Source: Paenibacillus sp. FSL R10-2782
Lineage (GTDB): Bacteria; Bacillota; Bacilli; Paenibacillales; Paenibacillaceae
Assembly (NCBI RefSeq): GCF_038592985.1
Contig: NZ_CP151951.1
Span: 549,001 to 613,000, forward strand
DNA length: 64,000 nucleotides
Reading direction: 5' to 3'
Position numbers and translations under genes: made by a program. The notes below the pieces were generated by a model, which did no database searches, was not told the DNA's origin, and saw only the letters and a program-made list of their open reading frames with translations. Position 1 is the stretch's first letter. Every line of letters starts with the position of its first letter. This document shows positions 54,569 to 63,492 of this stretch, in pieces.

Positions 54569-54916
54569 ATGGCTATTGCAGAAGTGACCGTAATCCCGAT
54601 TGGAACAGGCAGTACCAGCCTGAGCGACTATGTTGCACAGATGCAGAAAGTGCTGAAGACGCAAAAAGGAATTACTTACGAACTTACCTCCATGAGTACG
54701 ATTATTGAAGGTTCGCTGGACGATGTGTTCACCGCTATCGCTGCGCTGCATGAAGCGCCATTCCTGTCAGGAGCCAAGCGCGTTTCCACCTCGGTCAAAA
54801 TCGATGATCGCCGTGACAAAGCTTCCTCCAGTCGCCAAAAGCTCCGTTCCGTCGCAGATAAACTGTCCGGCACCGGGACAGGGAACGTTACCGAATTAAA
54901 TCCAAATCCTAGTTGA
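54569..54916 (+). CDS. MTH1187/YqgV-family thiamine-binding-type protein
   Basis: The 115-residue protein has a ferredoxin-like fold by its pattern (beta strand AEVTVIPIGT, helix YVAQMQKVLKTQ, strand YELTSMSTIIEG, helix DDVFTAIAALHEA, strand KRVSTSVKIDDRR) and matches the MTH1187/YkoF-like thiamine-binding family. Here the Thr-rich GTGSTSLSDYV may be the binding loop. AAAGGGAGGA lies ahead of the ATG, and a Ser/Gly-rich tail ends the protein. Divergent from nrdA. Function not proven. Confidence 0.85.
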   Translation: MAIAEVTVIPIGTGSTSLSDYVAQMQKVLKTQKGITYELTSMSTIIEGSLDDVFTAIAALHEAPFLSGAKRVSTSVKIDDRRDKASSSRQKLRSVADKLSGTGTGNVTELNPNPS

Positions 54917-54989
54917 TAAAGTGGATGTAAGTGATTGATTTTTATGTAAGGAAGAGTATAATAGTTTTTGTTGTCAGTTACGCTGACCT

Positions 54990-55061
54990 GCTGGTGTAGC
55001 TCAGGGGTAGAGCAACGCACTCGTAATGCGTAGGCCGGGGGTTCAATTCCCTTCACCAGCA
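54990..55061 (+). tRNA. tRNA-Thr (anticodon CGT)
   Basis: A 72-base cloverleaf: acceptor GCTGGTG/CACCAGC, D-arm GCTC/GAGC, anticodon arm ACGCA/TGCGT with loop CTCGTAA, T-arm with TTCAATT loop and wobble pairs. Anticodon CGT reads ACG codons. The discriminator base is A; CCA is not encoded. A terminator follows. Confidence 0.95.
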
Positions 55062-55080
55062 TTCTATGACACTCAAGCAC

Positions 55081-55118
55081 AGCGCGGCTTCCAAGCTTTT
55101 TGGAGGCCGCGCTTTTTT
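55081..55118 (+). terminator. Terminator after tRNA-Thr
   Basis: AGCGCGGCTTCCAA and TTGGAGGCCGCGCT pair, followed by TTTTTT. A diverged copy lies at 56951-56994. Confidence 0.85.
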
Positions 55119-55366
55119 GTTGGAGCGAGCCTTCTTCACAGCCTAACTAATGTTGGCACAAATAGCGTCCACCGGATATGAACATGGGTGAATATTACGG
55201 AGCGCGAAGAAGGTGTGGACATTGTAATATATTCATGGGCCATTCTCTCAGTTGTATAGCCTTTTTTCTAGATATATGTTCCAGTCTAGTAAAAACTAGT
55301 TGTTCGTCCATGTCTAAATCTAACAATATGCATACACTGAACTATCTTTATAGGGAGGTGTACGTA

Positions 55367-56272
55367 TTGAGTTGTTCAGACAAAAAAAAATGTTGTAAAG
55401 GAAAAATCAAAGCTGGATTCCCTTGGAAGAGAAAAAGGAAAAGACAAGAACAGTGCCGAAAAGTTATTAAGAAGATAGTAAAGGTAAAATGTCCCCCACC
55501 AGAAGTGAATATTACTACTCCGACAGTGATTGGTCCTACGGGTCCACAAGGCATACCAGGTTCTCAAGGAGTACCTGGACCGGCTGGAGCTATAGGCCCA
55601 CAAGGCTTTCCTGGCGCTATAGGAGCAGTAGGGGCGGCTGGGCCAACAGGAGCCACAGGTCCAACTGGTCCAGCGGGAGGTCCGGTCGGACCAACAGGTG
55701 CTACAGGAGCAGTAGGGGCGGCTGGGCCAACAGGAGCCACAGGTCCAACTGGTCCAGCGGGAGGTCCGGTCGGACCGACAGGTGCTACAGGAGCAGCAGG
55801 GGCGGCTGGGCCAACGGGAGCCACCGGCGCTACAGGAGCAGCAGGGGGTGTATTGGGATTTGCAGATTTTTTTGCCTTGATGCCTCCTGATAATGCAGCA
55901 ACTGTTGCTCCGGGTACAGACGTAAGTTTTCCGCAAAATGGCCCTACCAGCGGGACTACTATTACCCGAACCGGTCCTAGCTCTTTTAATTTAGCAGCAA
56001 TAGGGACTTATCAGGTGCTCTCTCAGGTTAGCGTAACCGAAGCGGGACAACTCATCTTGACACTCAATGGCGCTGATCTCGCCTATACTGTAGTCGGACG
56101 TGCAACAGGTACATCGCAAATCGTAGAAATGGCTATAGTGCAAACGACGGTCATTAATTCCATACTGACTGTTCGAAATCCTGCTGGCAATTCTACTGCA
56201 CTTACTATTACTCCTCTCGCTGGAGGAGCAAGATCTGTTTCAGCACATCTTGTTATCACACAATTAGCATAG
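55367..56272 (+). CDS. Collagen-like exosporium-type protein (BclA-like)
   Basis: A TTG at 55367 with GGGAGGTG seven bases ahead gives 301 residues; upstream codons back to 55178 are not supported. The N-terminus is Cys- and Lys/Arg-rich ([11 protein letters not shown], then [12 protein letters not shown]). Residues about 55-160 are GXY triplets, mostly GPT, GAT and GPA, which would form a collagen triple helix. The last 135 residues form a compact beta domain like the BclA C-terminal TNF-like domain ([18 protein letters not shown], ending [10 protein letters not shown]). Such proteins coat spores as hair-like filaments. Two 84-base DNA repeats in the triplet region suggest length variation. 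Confidence 0.9.
   Translation: MSCSDKKKCCKGKIKAGFPWKRKRKRQEQCRKVIKKIVKVKCPPPEVNITTPTVIGPTGPQGIPGSQGVPGPAGAIGPQGFPGAIGAVGAAGPTGATGPTGPAGGPVGPTGATGAVGAAGPTGATGPTGPAGGPVGPTGATGAAGAAGPTGATGATGAAGGVLGFADFFALMPPDNAATVAPGTDVSFPQNGPTSGTTITRTGPSSFNLAAIGTYQVLSQVSVTEAGQLILTLNGADLAYTVVGRATGTSQIVEMAIVQTTVINSILTVRNPAGNSTALTITPLAGGARSVSAHLVITQLA
55628..55795 (+). repeat. 84-base tandem repeat in collagen-like region
   Basis: Two 84-base units (55628-55711 and 55712-55795) are nearly identical, and a partial third follows. Each encodes 28 residues of GXY triplets. Such in-frame repeats change length by slippage or recombination. Confidence 0.85.
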
Positions 56273-56452
56273 CAAGATATCTTGCATCTAGATAATCTAG
56301 AAATTTGCTATCTTTAACTGGACGGCTTTTCTTATGATCATAATTAAAAGAAGGACATACAAACGTCCTCCTCTTCCTCCAGAGTATCCCTCGGCAGAGA
56401 TAGCGGCCCGCCACGCGTGGCATTTTGCAGACATCCGCTATCAGCGTGTCTT

Positions 56453-56587
56453 ATGGAGGTTGTTTCAGAAACCATTGACCAGCTACGCTCTATGGATAGC
56501 ATGACTTTTTTGCTTAGTGAACTGCTATGGTTGGAAGGGGAGGGACGAAGTGACATCCCGTTGAATCTCGTGAAGAACAAAGGATAA
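56453..56587 (+). CDS. Small ORF, 44 residues, possibly a gene remnant
   Basis: MEVVSETIDQLRSMDSMTF continues to LLWLEGEGRSDIPLNLVKNKG. The composition is that of a real helical protein, but there is no ribosome site ahead of the ATG. It may be the 3' part of a lost gene. The antisense frame on the other strand is its shadow. Confidence 0.3.
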   Translation: MEVVSETIDQLRSMDSMTFLLSELLWLEGEGRSDIPLNLVKNKG

Positions 56588-56663
56588 CATTTACAGGGAT
56601 TTTTGTCGTAGAAGGAATCGTTATATTGTTCACCGAATGAAATATTGAGGTGATCGTCTTGAA

Positions 56664-56803
56664 ACGTACGTGTGACATTTGAGGATTATGGCGGAGTGGT
56701 GGAGGAGATTACGCCAGAGTCGGTTAAGATCGCCAGTAAAGATTTTATACGAGAACAGTTTGAATTCCGGGTAGACCTAACGGGAGGAGAACAATTTGAA
56801 TGA
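56664..56803 (+). pseudogene. Degraded small gene, frameshifted
   Basis: VTFEDYGGVVEEITPESVKI and the following IASKDFIREQ lie in one frame from about 56673, and VEFRVDLTGGEQFE in the next, with a one-base shift near 56758. Joined, they would form a conserved-looking short protein of about 45 residues. No family was recognised. Confidence 0.35.
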
Positions 56804-56930
56804 TCTTAAAACCCCGATTTTAAAAGAAACATTAAAGCACATGGAGAGGTTAAAGGTAACGTTTTCACTCCCTTCCAAGGCAGACGTAGGCTTTAAATTC
56901 AGTGTTACGTTCGGGACTCGTTTTGCATAA
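56796..56930 (+). CDS. Small ORF, 44 residues
   Basis: A TTG follows GGGAGGAGAACAA at a good distance. The product starts MNDLKTPILKETLKHMERLK and ends FSVTFGTRFA, an amphipathic helix followed by a beta-like tail. No family was recognised. The clear ribosome site supports translation. It overlaps the end of the decayed gene before it by eight bases. Confidence 0.4.
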   Translation: MNDLKTPILKETLKHMERLKVTFSLPSKADVGFKFSVTFGTRFA

Positions 56931-56950
56931 AGTTGGGCGGAGGCATGGGT

Positions 56951-56994
56951 ACAGCGTGACTCCCAAGCTTTTTGGAGGCCACGATTTTTTGTTG
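56951..56994 (+). terminator. Diverged copy of the tRNA-Thr terminator
   Basis: This 44-base stretch matches 55079-55122 except for five substitutions, including the central CCAAGCTTTTTGGAGG. The stem is weaker than in the first copy, and T6 follows. It lies just ahead of the end of the convergent gene at 57007. Confidence 0.6.
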
Positions 56995-57006
56995 AAATGA
57001 GCGTAA

Positions 57007-57660
57007 TTACATAAATATTCCAGGGAATTGTTTAGCGATTGCGTCAGTGATCATATCCGCCATCTCTAACGCTTCCGCCTCGATTTTATCATATACCTGA
57101 ACACTTGTTTTATAATCCTTGGTGATCATGGAGACAGCCTCTGACTTTGTTAAGGCTAAGTGTTCGTAGAACATTTTCCTAAATTCTTCTTTAGGTAGAT
57201 AGGGATTGATGCGGCTTAAAAATTCGGAGATTTCATCGGCGTTGGAGTACCACTTTTTTTCTGTGGCTGCAACCAGATTTTGATCTCCTGCTATGGCTGC
57301 TTTAACAAGATCCGCAGCAAGGACTAAATGTTCCCTAATTAAGTTACTGTATGTTTGAGCAACATGATCACCATAAAAAGGTCGAAGTGAATTCCCCATA
57401 TCTGTTGCATTTTGAAGAAGCCGGGCGGTAACCACGTTCACATCAGGTAAATGAAAGACCAAGCTAAGGATAGTCATCCTAGTCCAGGCTATATGTTGTT
57501 CCCACAGCATACGCATGAAGCTTTTCAATTCAACCTTCGCCTTGCTTACACGTTGAGGATTTTTGGTCATTAGATGAGCAGGTGTTACTTGATCCGATCG
57601 CCAATAATGATCGTATGGTTGTATTACATAAGGAAATACACCCGTTGAATAAGGAAACAC
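57007..57660 (-). CDS. Helical-bundle protein of unknown function (DUF2935-like neighbour)
   Basis: The 217-residue protein starts with a GTG, nine bases after AAGGAG. It is all helical, with E/H pairs spaced as in metal-binding four-helix bundles: MLWEQHIAWTRM (about 51-62), IREHLVLAADLV (about 108-119) and MFYEHLALTKSEA (about 164-176). Similar proteins appear in Bacillales annotations under the misleading name acetylglutamate kinase, but no kinase motif is present here. It is divergent from the DUF2935 gene at 57.9 kb with 239 bases between; both share the E..H pattern. Confidence 0.7.
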   Translation of the reverse strand: MFPYSTGVFPYVIQPYDHYWRSDQVTPAHLMTKNPQRVSKAKVELKSFMRMLWEQHIAWTRMTILSLVFHLPDVNVVTARLLQNATDMGNSLRPFYGDHVAQTYSNLIREHLVLAADLVKAAIAGDQNLVAATEKKWYSNADEISEFLSRINPYLPKEEFRKMFYEHLALTKSEAVSMITKDYKTSVQVYDKIEAEALEMADMITDAIAKQFPGIFM

Positions 57661-57899
57661 ACTTTTTCACTCCTTGTTTCCATAAATTTGTATACCACAT
57701 GCATCTGCATATATAGTGCTACATTATTCGAACTTATATGGTTGGGTGAATGTCCATTAAAAAAGTAATCTTCTAGCAGAACTTCTAAACAACCTCTGAA
57801 TTAGGTTAGTATTAGGCGTGGGATTCGATATACATAATGACAAGGCATATTCCATATGACTAAGTAAGTGCTTTTTGCTCACATAGAGGAGGGATATGA

Positions 57900-58715
57900 T
57901 TGGATGCCTTCGTTGCACGCTCATTAGATGAGATACGGTTTTGGTCCAGGATCATGAAGGCGCATTCATTTTTTCTGGGGTTAGGTTTTAGAGCTGAAGA
58001 TACTCAACTCATTACAGAAGCCCATCAGTTTTACGCTATTTTTGAGGATATTGAGAGAAGATCACACGATTTTAATATCCATACAGACCCTCACACAATC
58101 AAAGAGTTTAATACGGAGGTCCGGAATGCGGCGACTCATATTTGGGCGTTTAAGAGAATGGTATTGGGCCTTATATTGCAATGCAAGCTTCCCGGACAAA
58201 CAAATTTCCCTTTACTGGTAGATCATATAAGCCGGGAAGCGAATTATTTTAGAAACCGTTTAGAGGAACTCAATTCAGGAAAGCTCGAACCATTACCCGA
58301 TGCAATTATCGATGAAAATGTATTTTTCTTGAAAATCATGGCCGATCATGCAAAATTTATAGGCCATTTGCTAGATCCATCCGAACGTAAACTGGTTGAA
58401 CAAGCTAGGGAGTTTAGTAATGATTTCGATACGCTGATGTTTCAAGCGATTGATTTAAGTCATATGCGGCCTCAGTCACAAACCGTTCCACTCTTAAGTC
58501 AATTTGTTGATGAAAATCGTGTCTCTGTTAAGTCCTTGCGTGATTTTAAGAAAACAGCGCGTGATTTAATCGACGAATGCCGAATAAAGAGCATTATCCA
58601 TCCTTTATTAGCCGATCATGTATTTCGTGAAGCTGAGCGCTTCCTTTTTATTCTCGATATGTTTGATCAATCTTTATCAGGTGTTAAGGTGAACAAGAAA
58701 GAAATCATGCACTGA
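57900..58715 (+). CDS. DUF2935 family protein
   Basis: The 271-residue product starts at a TTG seven bases after GGAGGG. It contains two tandem four-helix units with the repeated metal-site signatures of DUF2935: SLDEIRFWSRIMKAHSFFL, VDHISREANYF, MADHAKFIGHLL and ADHVFREAERFLF. The pattern of Glu and His in each helix suggests a di-metal or single-metal site in each bundle. Some members are linked to iron or oxidative stress, but no function is proven. It is divergent from the similar helical gene at 57 kb. Confidence 0.85.
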   Translation: MDAFVARSLDEIRFWSRIMKAHSFFLGLGFRAEDTQLITEAHQFYAIFEDIERRSHDFNIHTDPHTIKEFNTEVRNAATHIWAFKRMVLGLILQCKLPGQTNFPLLVDHISREANYFRNRLEELNSGKLEPLPDAIIDENVFFLKIMADHAKFIGHLLDPSERKLVEQAREFSNDFDTLMFQAIDLSHMRPQSQTVPLLSQFVDENRVSVKSLRDFKKTARDLIDECRIKSIIHPLLADHVFREAERFLFILDMFDQSLSGVKVNKKEIMH

Positions 58716-58790
58716 TATGCTGTCCCTGCTGGTGTATCATAAATAATTAAAACGTTATGAGAGGTCGGCATTAACAACTGGGCCTTTTGA

Positions 58791-59143
58791 ATGCATAGGT
58801 TATCAGGAAATGAGAATTTTCTGAGGGAAGTGGGCATCTTTTTTAAGGATGCCCACTCGATCTACTTTGTAGAGATCGTTTTATATTGTCGTCGTAGAAT
58901 TACAGATAATACACCTCGATGTACTCCTGATGGGGATGGGACATCCATTAGGGTAGCCATGGATATACTGAAAAAACAGGGGCTTCGATGATGATACCCC
59001 AAATGTTCAAATTTAAAAATTCATGGGTAACTCCTTGGGGAGATAATGGACTTGGCTACTTACCTTATGATTATCGTGTTCAAAACCAAGCGGAACATTT
59101 CTTTTTTGAAGCGTATAGGGCAACTGACTATAAAATTTTTTAG
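58791..59143 (+). pseudogene. Remnant of a C1 (papain-like) peptidase
   Basis: Two fragments can be seen. The first (about 58791-58991) reads TPDGDGTSIRVAMDILKKQG, the part of bacterial papain-like peptidases that follows the active-site region. The second (58988-59143, another frame) reads FKFKNSWVTPWGDNGLGYLPYDY, the NSW(G) block with the catalytic Asn of this fold. The catalytic Cys and His regions between and before them are missing. This is therefore a decayed peptidase gene with a deletion. Confidence 0.6.
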
Positions 59144-59165
59144 AATTACAGTTATTGTAATATGT

Positions 59166-59190
59166 GGACGCTGAAAAGCGTTTCTTTTTT
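59166..59190 (+). terminator. Short hairpin with T tract after peptidase remnant
   Basis: GGACGCT-GAAA-AGCGTTTC pairs over five bases and is followed by TTTTTT. Confidence 0.45.
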
Positions 59191-59282
59191 ATTTCTGTGT
59201 TTTAATAAGGGGGATTCTATCCAAAAGAATATATACCCCAATTATCGAATTGGATACAATAATTCTAATGAAAGGAGGCTGC

Positions 59283-59501
59283 ATGGCGATGAGTAATACT
59301 TACGAAATGCTCGAAGAGCGCATATCCCTTTGGGGACTTTCTAATGAAGAAATTATTGGTTGGAAGGCACTTATCGTATCTTTTGAGTAATTCAACCGGT
59401 TATCCTCTGAAGTGGTAGCTAAGTATAACTTTACGTATCCGGATCACTTGTTTTCCCATATTCAAACCTGGTTAGGGGTGCAACATGATAAGCATAGATA
59501 A
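59283..59501 (+). pseudogene. Small gene split by an in-frame stop
   Basis: AAAGGAGG leads to an ATG at 59283. The frame reads MAMSNTYEMLEERISLWGLS through LIVSFE, reaches a TAA at 59388-59390, then continues in the same frame with FNRLSSEVVAKYNFTYPDHL as a plausible protein to 59501. Without that stop it would be a 72-residue protein. The 3' end overlaps the start of the hydrolase gene by 17 bases. Either a nonsense mutation or a sequencing error. Confidence 0.5.
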
Positions 59502-60093
59502 AAAGTCGGACACCGTAATCGTTGTGCTGCATGAGATTTATGGGATTAATCAGCATATACAGAATATTTGCAGACTATTATCGGATCAGGGTTATGACGT
59601 CATTTGTCCAAATTTACTGGGAAGAGAAACACCTTTTGACTATTCGCAAGAGGAAACTGCCTACAGAAATTTTATGGAAAATGTAGGCTTCACCCACGCT
59701 TCATATCAAATTGAAAGTTTATTATCAAGTATTCGAGATCGCTATAAAAAGGTATTTATCGTCGGATTTAGCATAGGGGCAACGATTGCCTGGCTGTGTA
59801 GTGAAGAAAAATATGTTGATGGAATCGTAGGATATTATGGCTCACGTATTAGAAATTATTTGGAAATAACCCCACAATGTCCAACACTGCTATTTTTCCC
59901 ACAGGAAGAACCATCATTTAATGTGGATGAGCTAATTATAGCTTTAGATAACAGTAATATCAGGGTACATAAATGTAACGGACAACATGGATTCAGTGAC
60001 CCGTATTCTCCCCGATATAACGTACATTCAGCTCAAAAATCATTTAGCGAAATGGTAGATTTTTTCGATAGAAAGGGGCGCGTCCATGAGTGA
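59485..60093 (+). CDS. Dienelactone hydrolase-family protein
   Basis: The 202-residue alpha/beta hydrolase has the elbow GFSIGAT, with Ser rather than the Cys of true dienelactone hydrolase, an early Glu in VLHEIYG, and a C-terminal His in NGQHGFSDPY. AGGGGTGC precedes the ATG. The composition is more AT-rich than that of its neighbours upstream of 57 kb. It sits between two decayed genes. The substrate is unknown; a lactone or ester hydrolase is likely. Confidence 0.85.
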   Translation: MISIDKKSDTVIVVLHEIYGINQHIQNICRLLSDQGYDVICPNLLGRETPFDYSQEETAYRNFMENVGFTHASYQIESLLSSIRDRYKKVFIVGFSIGATIAWLCSEEKYVDGIVGYYGSRIRNYLEITPQCPTLLFFPQEEPSFNVDELIIALDNSNIRVHKCNGQHGFSDPYSPRYNVHSAQKSFSEMVDFFDRKGRVHE

Positions 60094-60376
60094 TGAGGTA
60101 TCGAAGAAAAGGGCCGAAATGCCGCAAGGAACGCTTACTATTTTTCACACCCCAAGCGACTGCCCTATTTGCCGAAACATATCCCAAACTAAATAATGTC
60201 CCTTTTGATCAAATGTCAAGCAGACCAAGGGATTGGTCGGGAATAGCTACTATCTCCAAATTGAAATGAAAGACGGATCAACGAGAAACCTTGCCTATCA
60301 TATCCAATCTAAAGCTTTCTACCCTGCCCTGGCTCAGCTTGTGGAAGAACAACGTAAACGGATATACGATAAATAA
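60086..60376 (+). pseudogene. Small gene with two in-frame stops
   Basis: The ATG overlaps the hydrolase stop (ATGAGTGA). One frame runs MSDEVSKKRAEMPQGTLTIF, HTPSDCPICRNI, then TAA at 60194 and TGA at 60206, and continues in the same frame with KGLVGNSYYLQIEMKDGSTR and QLVEEQRKRIYDK to 60376. Together this looks like one protein of about 95 residues with a CPIC pair, now broken. No family was recognised. Confidence 0.45.
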
Positions 60377-60380
60377 AGGA

Positions 60381-61088
60381 CTACAGTTCTGAATTATCCT
60401 TCCCGATCTCTATCGAAAACACCTCTTTAAAACCTCTTTCACCGTCTGTTGTAATTTGGATCGCTCGGGTTTTGGGGAGACGTTGAATCCAGTTTAATTC
60501 GAATAATCTGTCCAAAAGAGCATTCCCCAAGGCTCCGGCCAGATGGTGGCGTCGTTCACTCCAATCCATGCATTTATGTGAGAAGGAGCGGCGCTTTTTT
60601 TTCGTTGCTTCAAGGTCAATCTGGAAGTCTGCAAAGAACGCCCTCCCTTTTTCAGTAATAGAGAACCCGTCCCGCTCATCCGAAATGTAATCTTTTTGAA
60701 TGAGAGAAGCCGTTAGCTGTACACCTAGATGACCTGCCAGATGATCGTAGCAGGTTCTTGCCTGACGTATGACTTTGTCTTCGGAGGCATGTTTGAATGA
60801 CTTGATTGGAACAGGCGGGGCTATGGATAAAAATGACTCCATCATCCGGGCAACTTCGGGGTTTTGAATGCCATAGTAACGGTGCCGCCCTTGTTTCTCC
60901 ACAGTAACGACTTGAGCCTCAGTCATTTTAGCCAAATGGAAGCTGGCGGTTTGCGGTTTGATGCCTGCCATATGGGCCAGCTCGCCTGCAGGATGAAATC
61001 TGCCGTCTAATAAGGCGGTTAATATGGCTGCGCGTGAAGGCTCGCTTACCAGAGAAGCGATCATGGCTACATTTGATTTGGCACTCAT
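60381..61088 (-). CDS. ArsR-family transcriptional regulator
   Basis: The 235-residue protein has an N-terminal winged helix (about 10-85: SEPSRAAILTALLDGRFHPAGELAHMAG, then IKPQTASFHLAKM). The C-terminal 140 residues are a helical domain of unknown role, larger than in metal-sensing ArsR proteins, and no metal ligands are obvious. AAAGGAGG lies 14 bases ahead of the ATG. It is divergent from the flavin reductase with 95 bases between, the usual layout of a repressor and its target. Confidence 0.9.
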   Translation of the reverse strand: MSAKSNVAMIASLVSEPSRAAILTALLDGRFHPAGELAHMAGIKPQTASFHLAKMTEAQVVTVEKQGRHRYYGIQNPEVARMMESFLSIAPPVPIKSFKHASEDKVIRQARTCYDHLAGHLGVQLTASLIQKDYISDERDGFSITEKGRAFFADFQIDLEATKKKRRSFSHKCMDWSERRHHLAGALGNALLDRLFELNWIQRLPKTRAIQITTDGERGFKEVFSIEIGKDNSEL

Positions 61089-61183
61089 GGCACAGTTATC
61101 CTCCTTTGTAATCCATACTTCGATGAAGATTGAAATATTTATATTCTACAATAAGGAGGCAGATCTGAACAGATGGAGAAGGG

Positions 61184-61843
61184 ATGATGGATCAAATGAA
61201 TCAAATGAATCAAATAAATCAAATAAATCAGATGAATCTCAGCCCAGGCATTAAAACGATTAACCCTAGCATTTTATATTACGGAACCCCTGTAATTTTA
61301 CTCAACACGCTGAATGAGGATGGAACGACCAATATCAGCCCCATCTCCTCCTCATGGGCATTGGGAGATTGTGTCGTACTGGGTATTGGAATAGGCGGAA
61401 AAGCATTTGAAAATATGAAGCGGCATCCCGAATGTGTGATTAACGTTCCGGGACCTTCATTATGGGAGCATGTGGAGCGGTTGGCCCCCTACACGGGCAA
61501 AAATCCCGTACCGGAGGATAAGCAACAAAATGGCTTTACCTATCAGAAAGACAAGTATGAGATCAGCAGGCTAACTCCGATTGACTCGAATGTGATCAAG
61601 CCCAACCGGATCAGGGAATGCCCGATTCAGATCGAAGCCGAAGTGAGGGAAATACGCATTCCTGACCATTCTCCTTATTTTGCGATCATCGAAACCCAAG
61701 CTGTACAGGTGCATGTTCATCAGGATATGATCCTCGGTGAGAACCATATTGATCCGGCAAACTGGAGCCCACTCATCTATAACTTCCGCCATTATTTCGG
61801 CCTTGGCGAGCAGTTGGGCAAAGCCTTCCGGTCTGAAACCTGA
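61184..61843 (+). CDS. Flavin reductase-like FMN-binding protein
   Basis: The 219-residue protein is a split-barrel FMN-binding enzyme: YGTPVILLNTLNEDGTTNISPISS is the conserved FMN-binding stretch, followed by LGIGIGGKAFENMKRHPECVINVP. It likely reduces flavin, or acts as an oxidoreductase on a small ester or aldehyde. Its first 18 residues are a low-complexity (M/I)NQ repeat encoded by 9-base DNA repeats; the true start may be the ATG at 61184 or 61187. It is divergent from the ArsR-type gene that probably represses it. Confidence 0.88.
   Translation: MMDQMNQMNQINQINQMNLSPGIKTINPSILYYGTPVILLNTLNEDGTTNISPISSSWALGDCVVLGIGIGGKAFENMKRHPECVINVPGPSLWEHVERLAPYTGKNPVPEDKQQNGFTYQKDKYEISRLTPIDSNVIKPNRIRECPIQIEAEVREIRIPDHSPYFAIIETQAVQVHVHQDMILGENHIDPANWSPLIYNFRHYFGLGEQLGKAFRSET
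61191..61235 (+). repeat. 9-base tandem repeat at flavin reductase start
   Basis: Five copies of ATCAAATGA-like units (ATCAAATGA twice, ATCAAATAA twice, ATCAGATGA). Each unit encodes three residues, so slippage changes length without breaking the frame. Confidence 0.75.
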
Positions 61844-61930
61844 TGAATAATTATAATTCACACCTGAATAATAAGAATTATCTTCCCAATTTGTTCTTTT
61901 TGTGCGAGAATGAATGAAAAATCATTATGA

Positions 61931-63262
<1,332 letters not shown>

Positions 63263-63377
63263 TTAAGTGAGCAGAGGCCAGCGGCGTTGGCTTGTTGAGC
63301 AAAGTGTGACAGAGCATGTGTGGAGGAGTTTATAAGAGGTTTTTCAAACCGGATCGCTTTTCGGTTTGTTGTTAATC

Positions 63378-63406
63378 AGGTGGGGGGCAACCTCCACCTT
63401 TTTTGG
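63378..63406 (+). terminator. Terminator after metY
   Basis: AGGTGGGGGG and CCTCCACCT pair with one wobble around a short loop and are followed by TTTTTT. Confidence 0.75.
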
Positions 63407-63430
63407 CGTCTAGGTTATGGAGAAATAGCA

Positions 63431-63475
63431 TTGACAACATACCCCCATAGGTATATATTATACCCCATAGGGTAT
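63431..63475 (+). promoter_or_regulatory. Promoter with paired CsoR/CstR-type operators
   Basis: TTGACA (63431-63436) and a TATATT or TATTAT -10 (63454-63461) frame the gene start. Two copies of an ATACCCC(C)ATAGG(G)TAT element lie over it: 63439-63454 (ATACCCCCATAGGTAT) and 63460-63475 (ATACCCCATAGGGTAT), 21 bases apart. Such C-tract/G-tract palindromes are the operators of CsoR-family repressors, including CstR, which senses persulfide and controls CoA-disulfide reductase genes in Staphylococcus. Confidence 0.7.
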
Positions 63476-63492
63476 ATAAGGAGGAAGAAGAA

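Noticed and set aside
55376..55936. Frames opposite or beside the collagen-like gene
   Set aside because: They mirror the GXY repeats. The collagen frame has the ribosome site and the C-terminal domain.
56344..56580. 78-codon frame on the minus strand after the collagen gene
   Set aside because: Its sequence is low in order and opposite to a better frame (56453-56587). No ribosome site is present.
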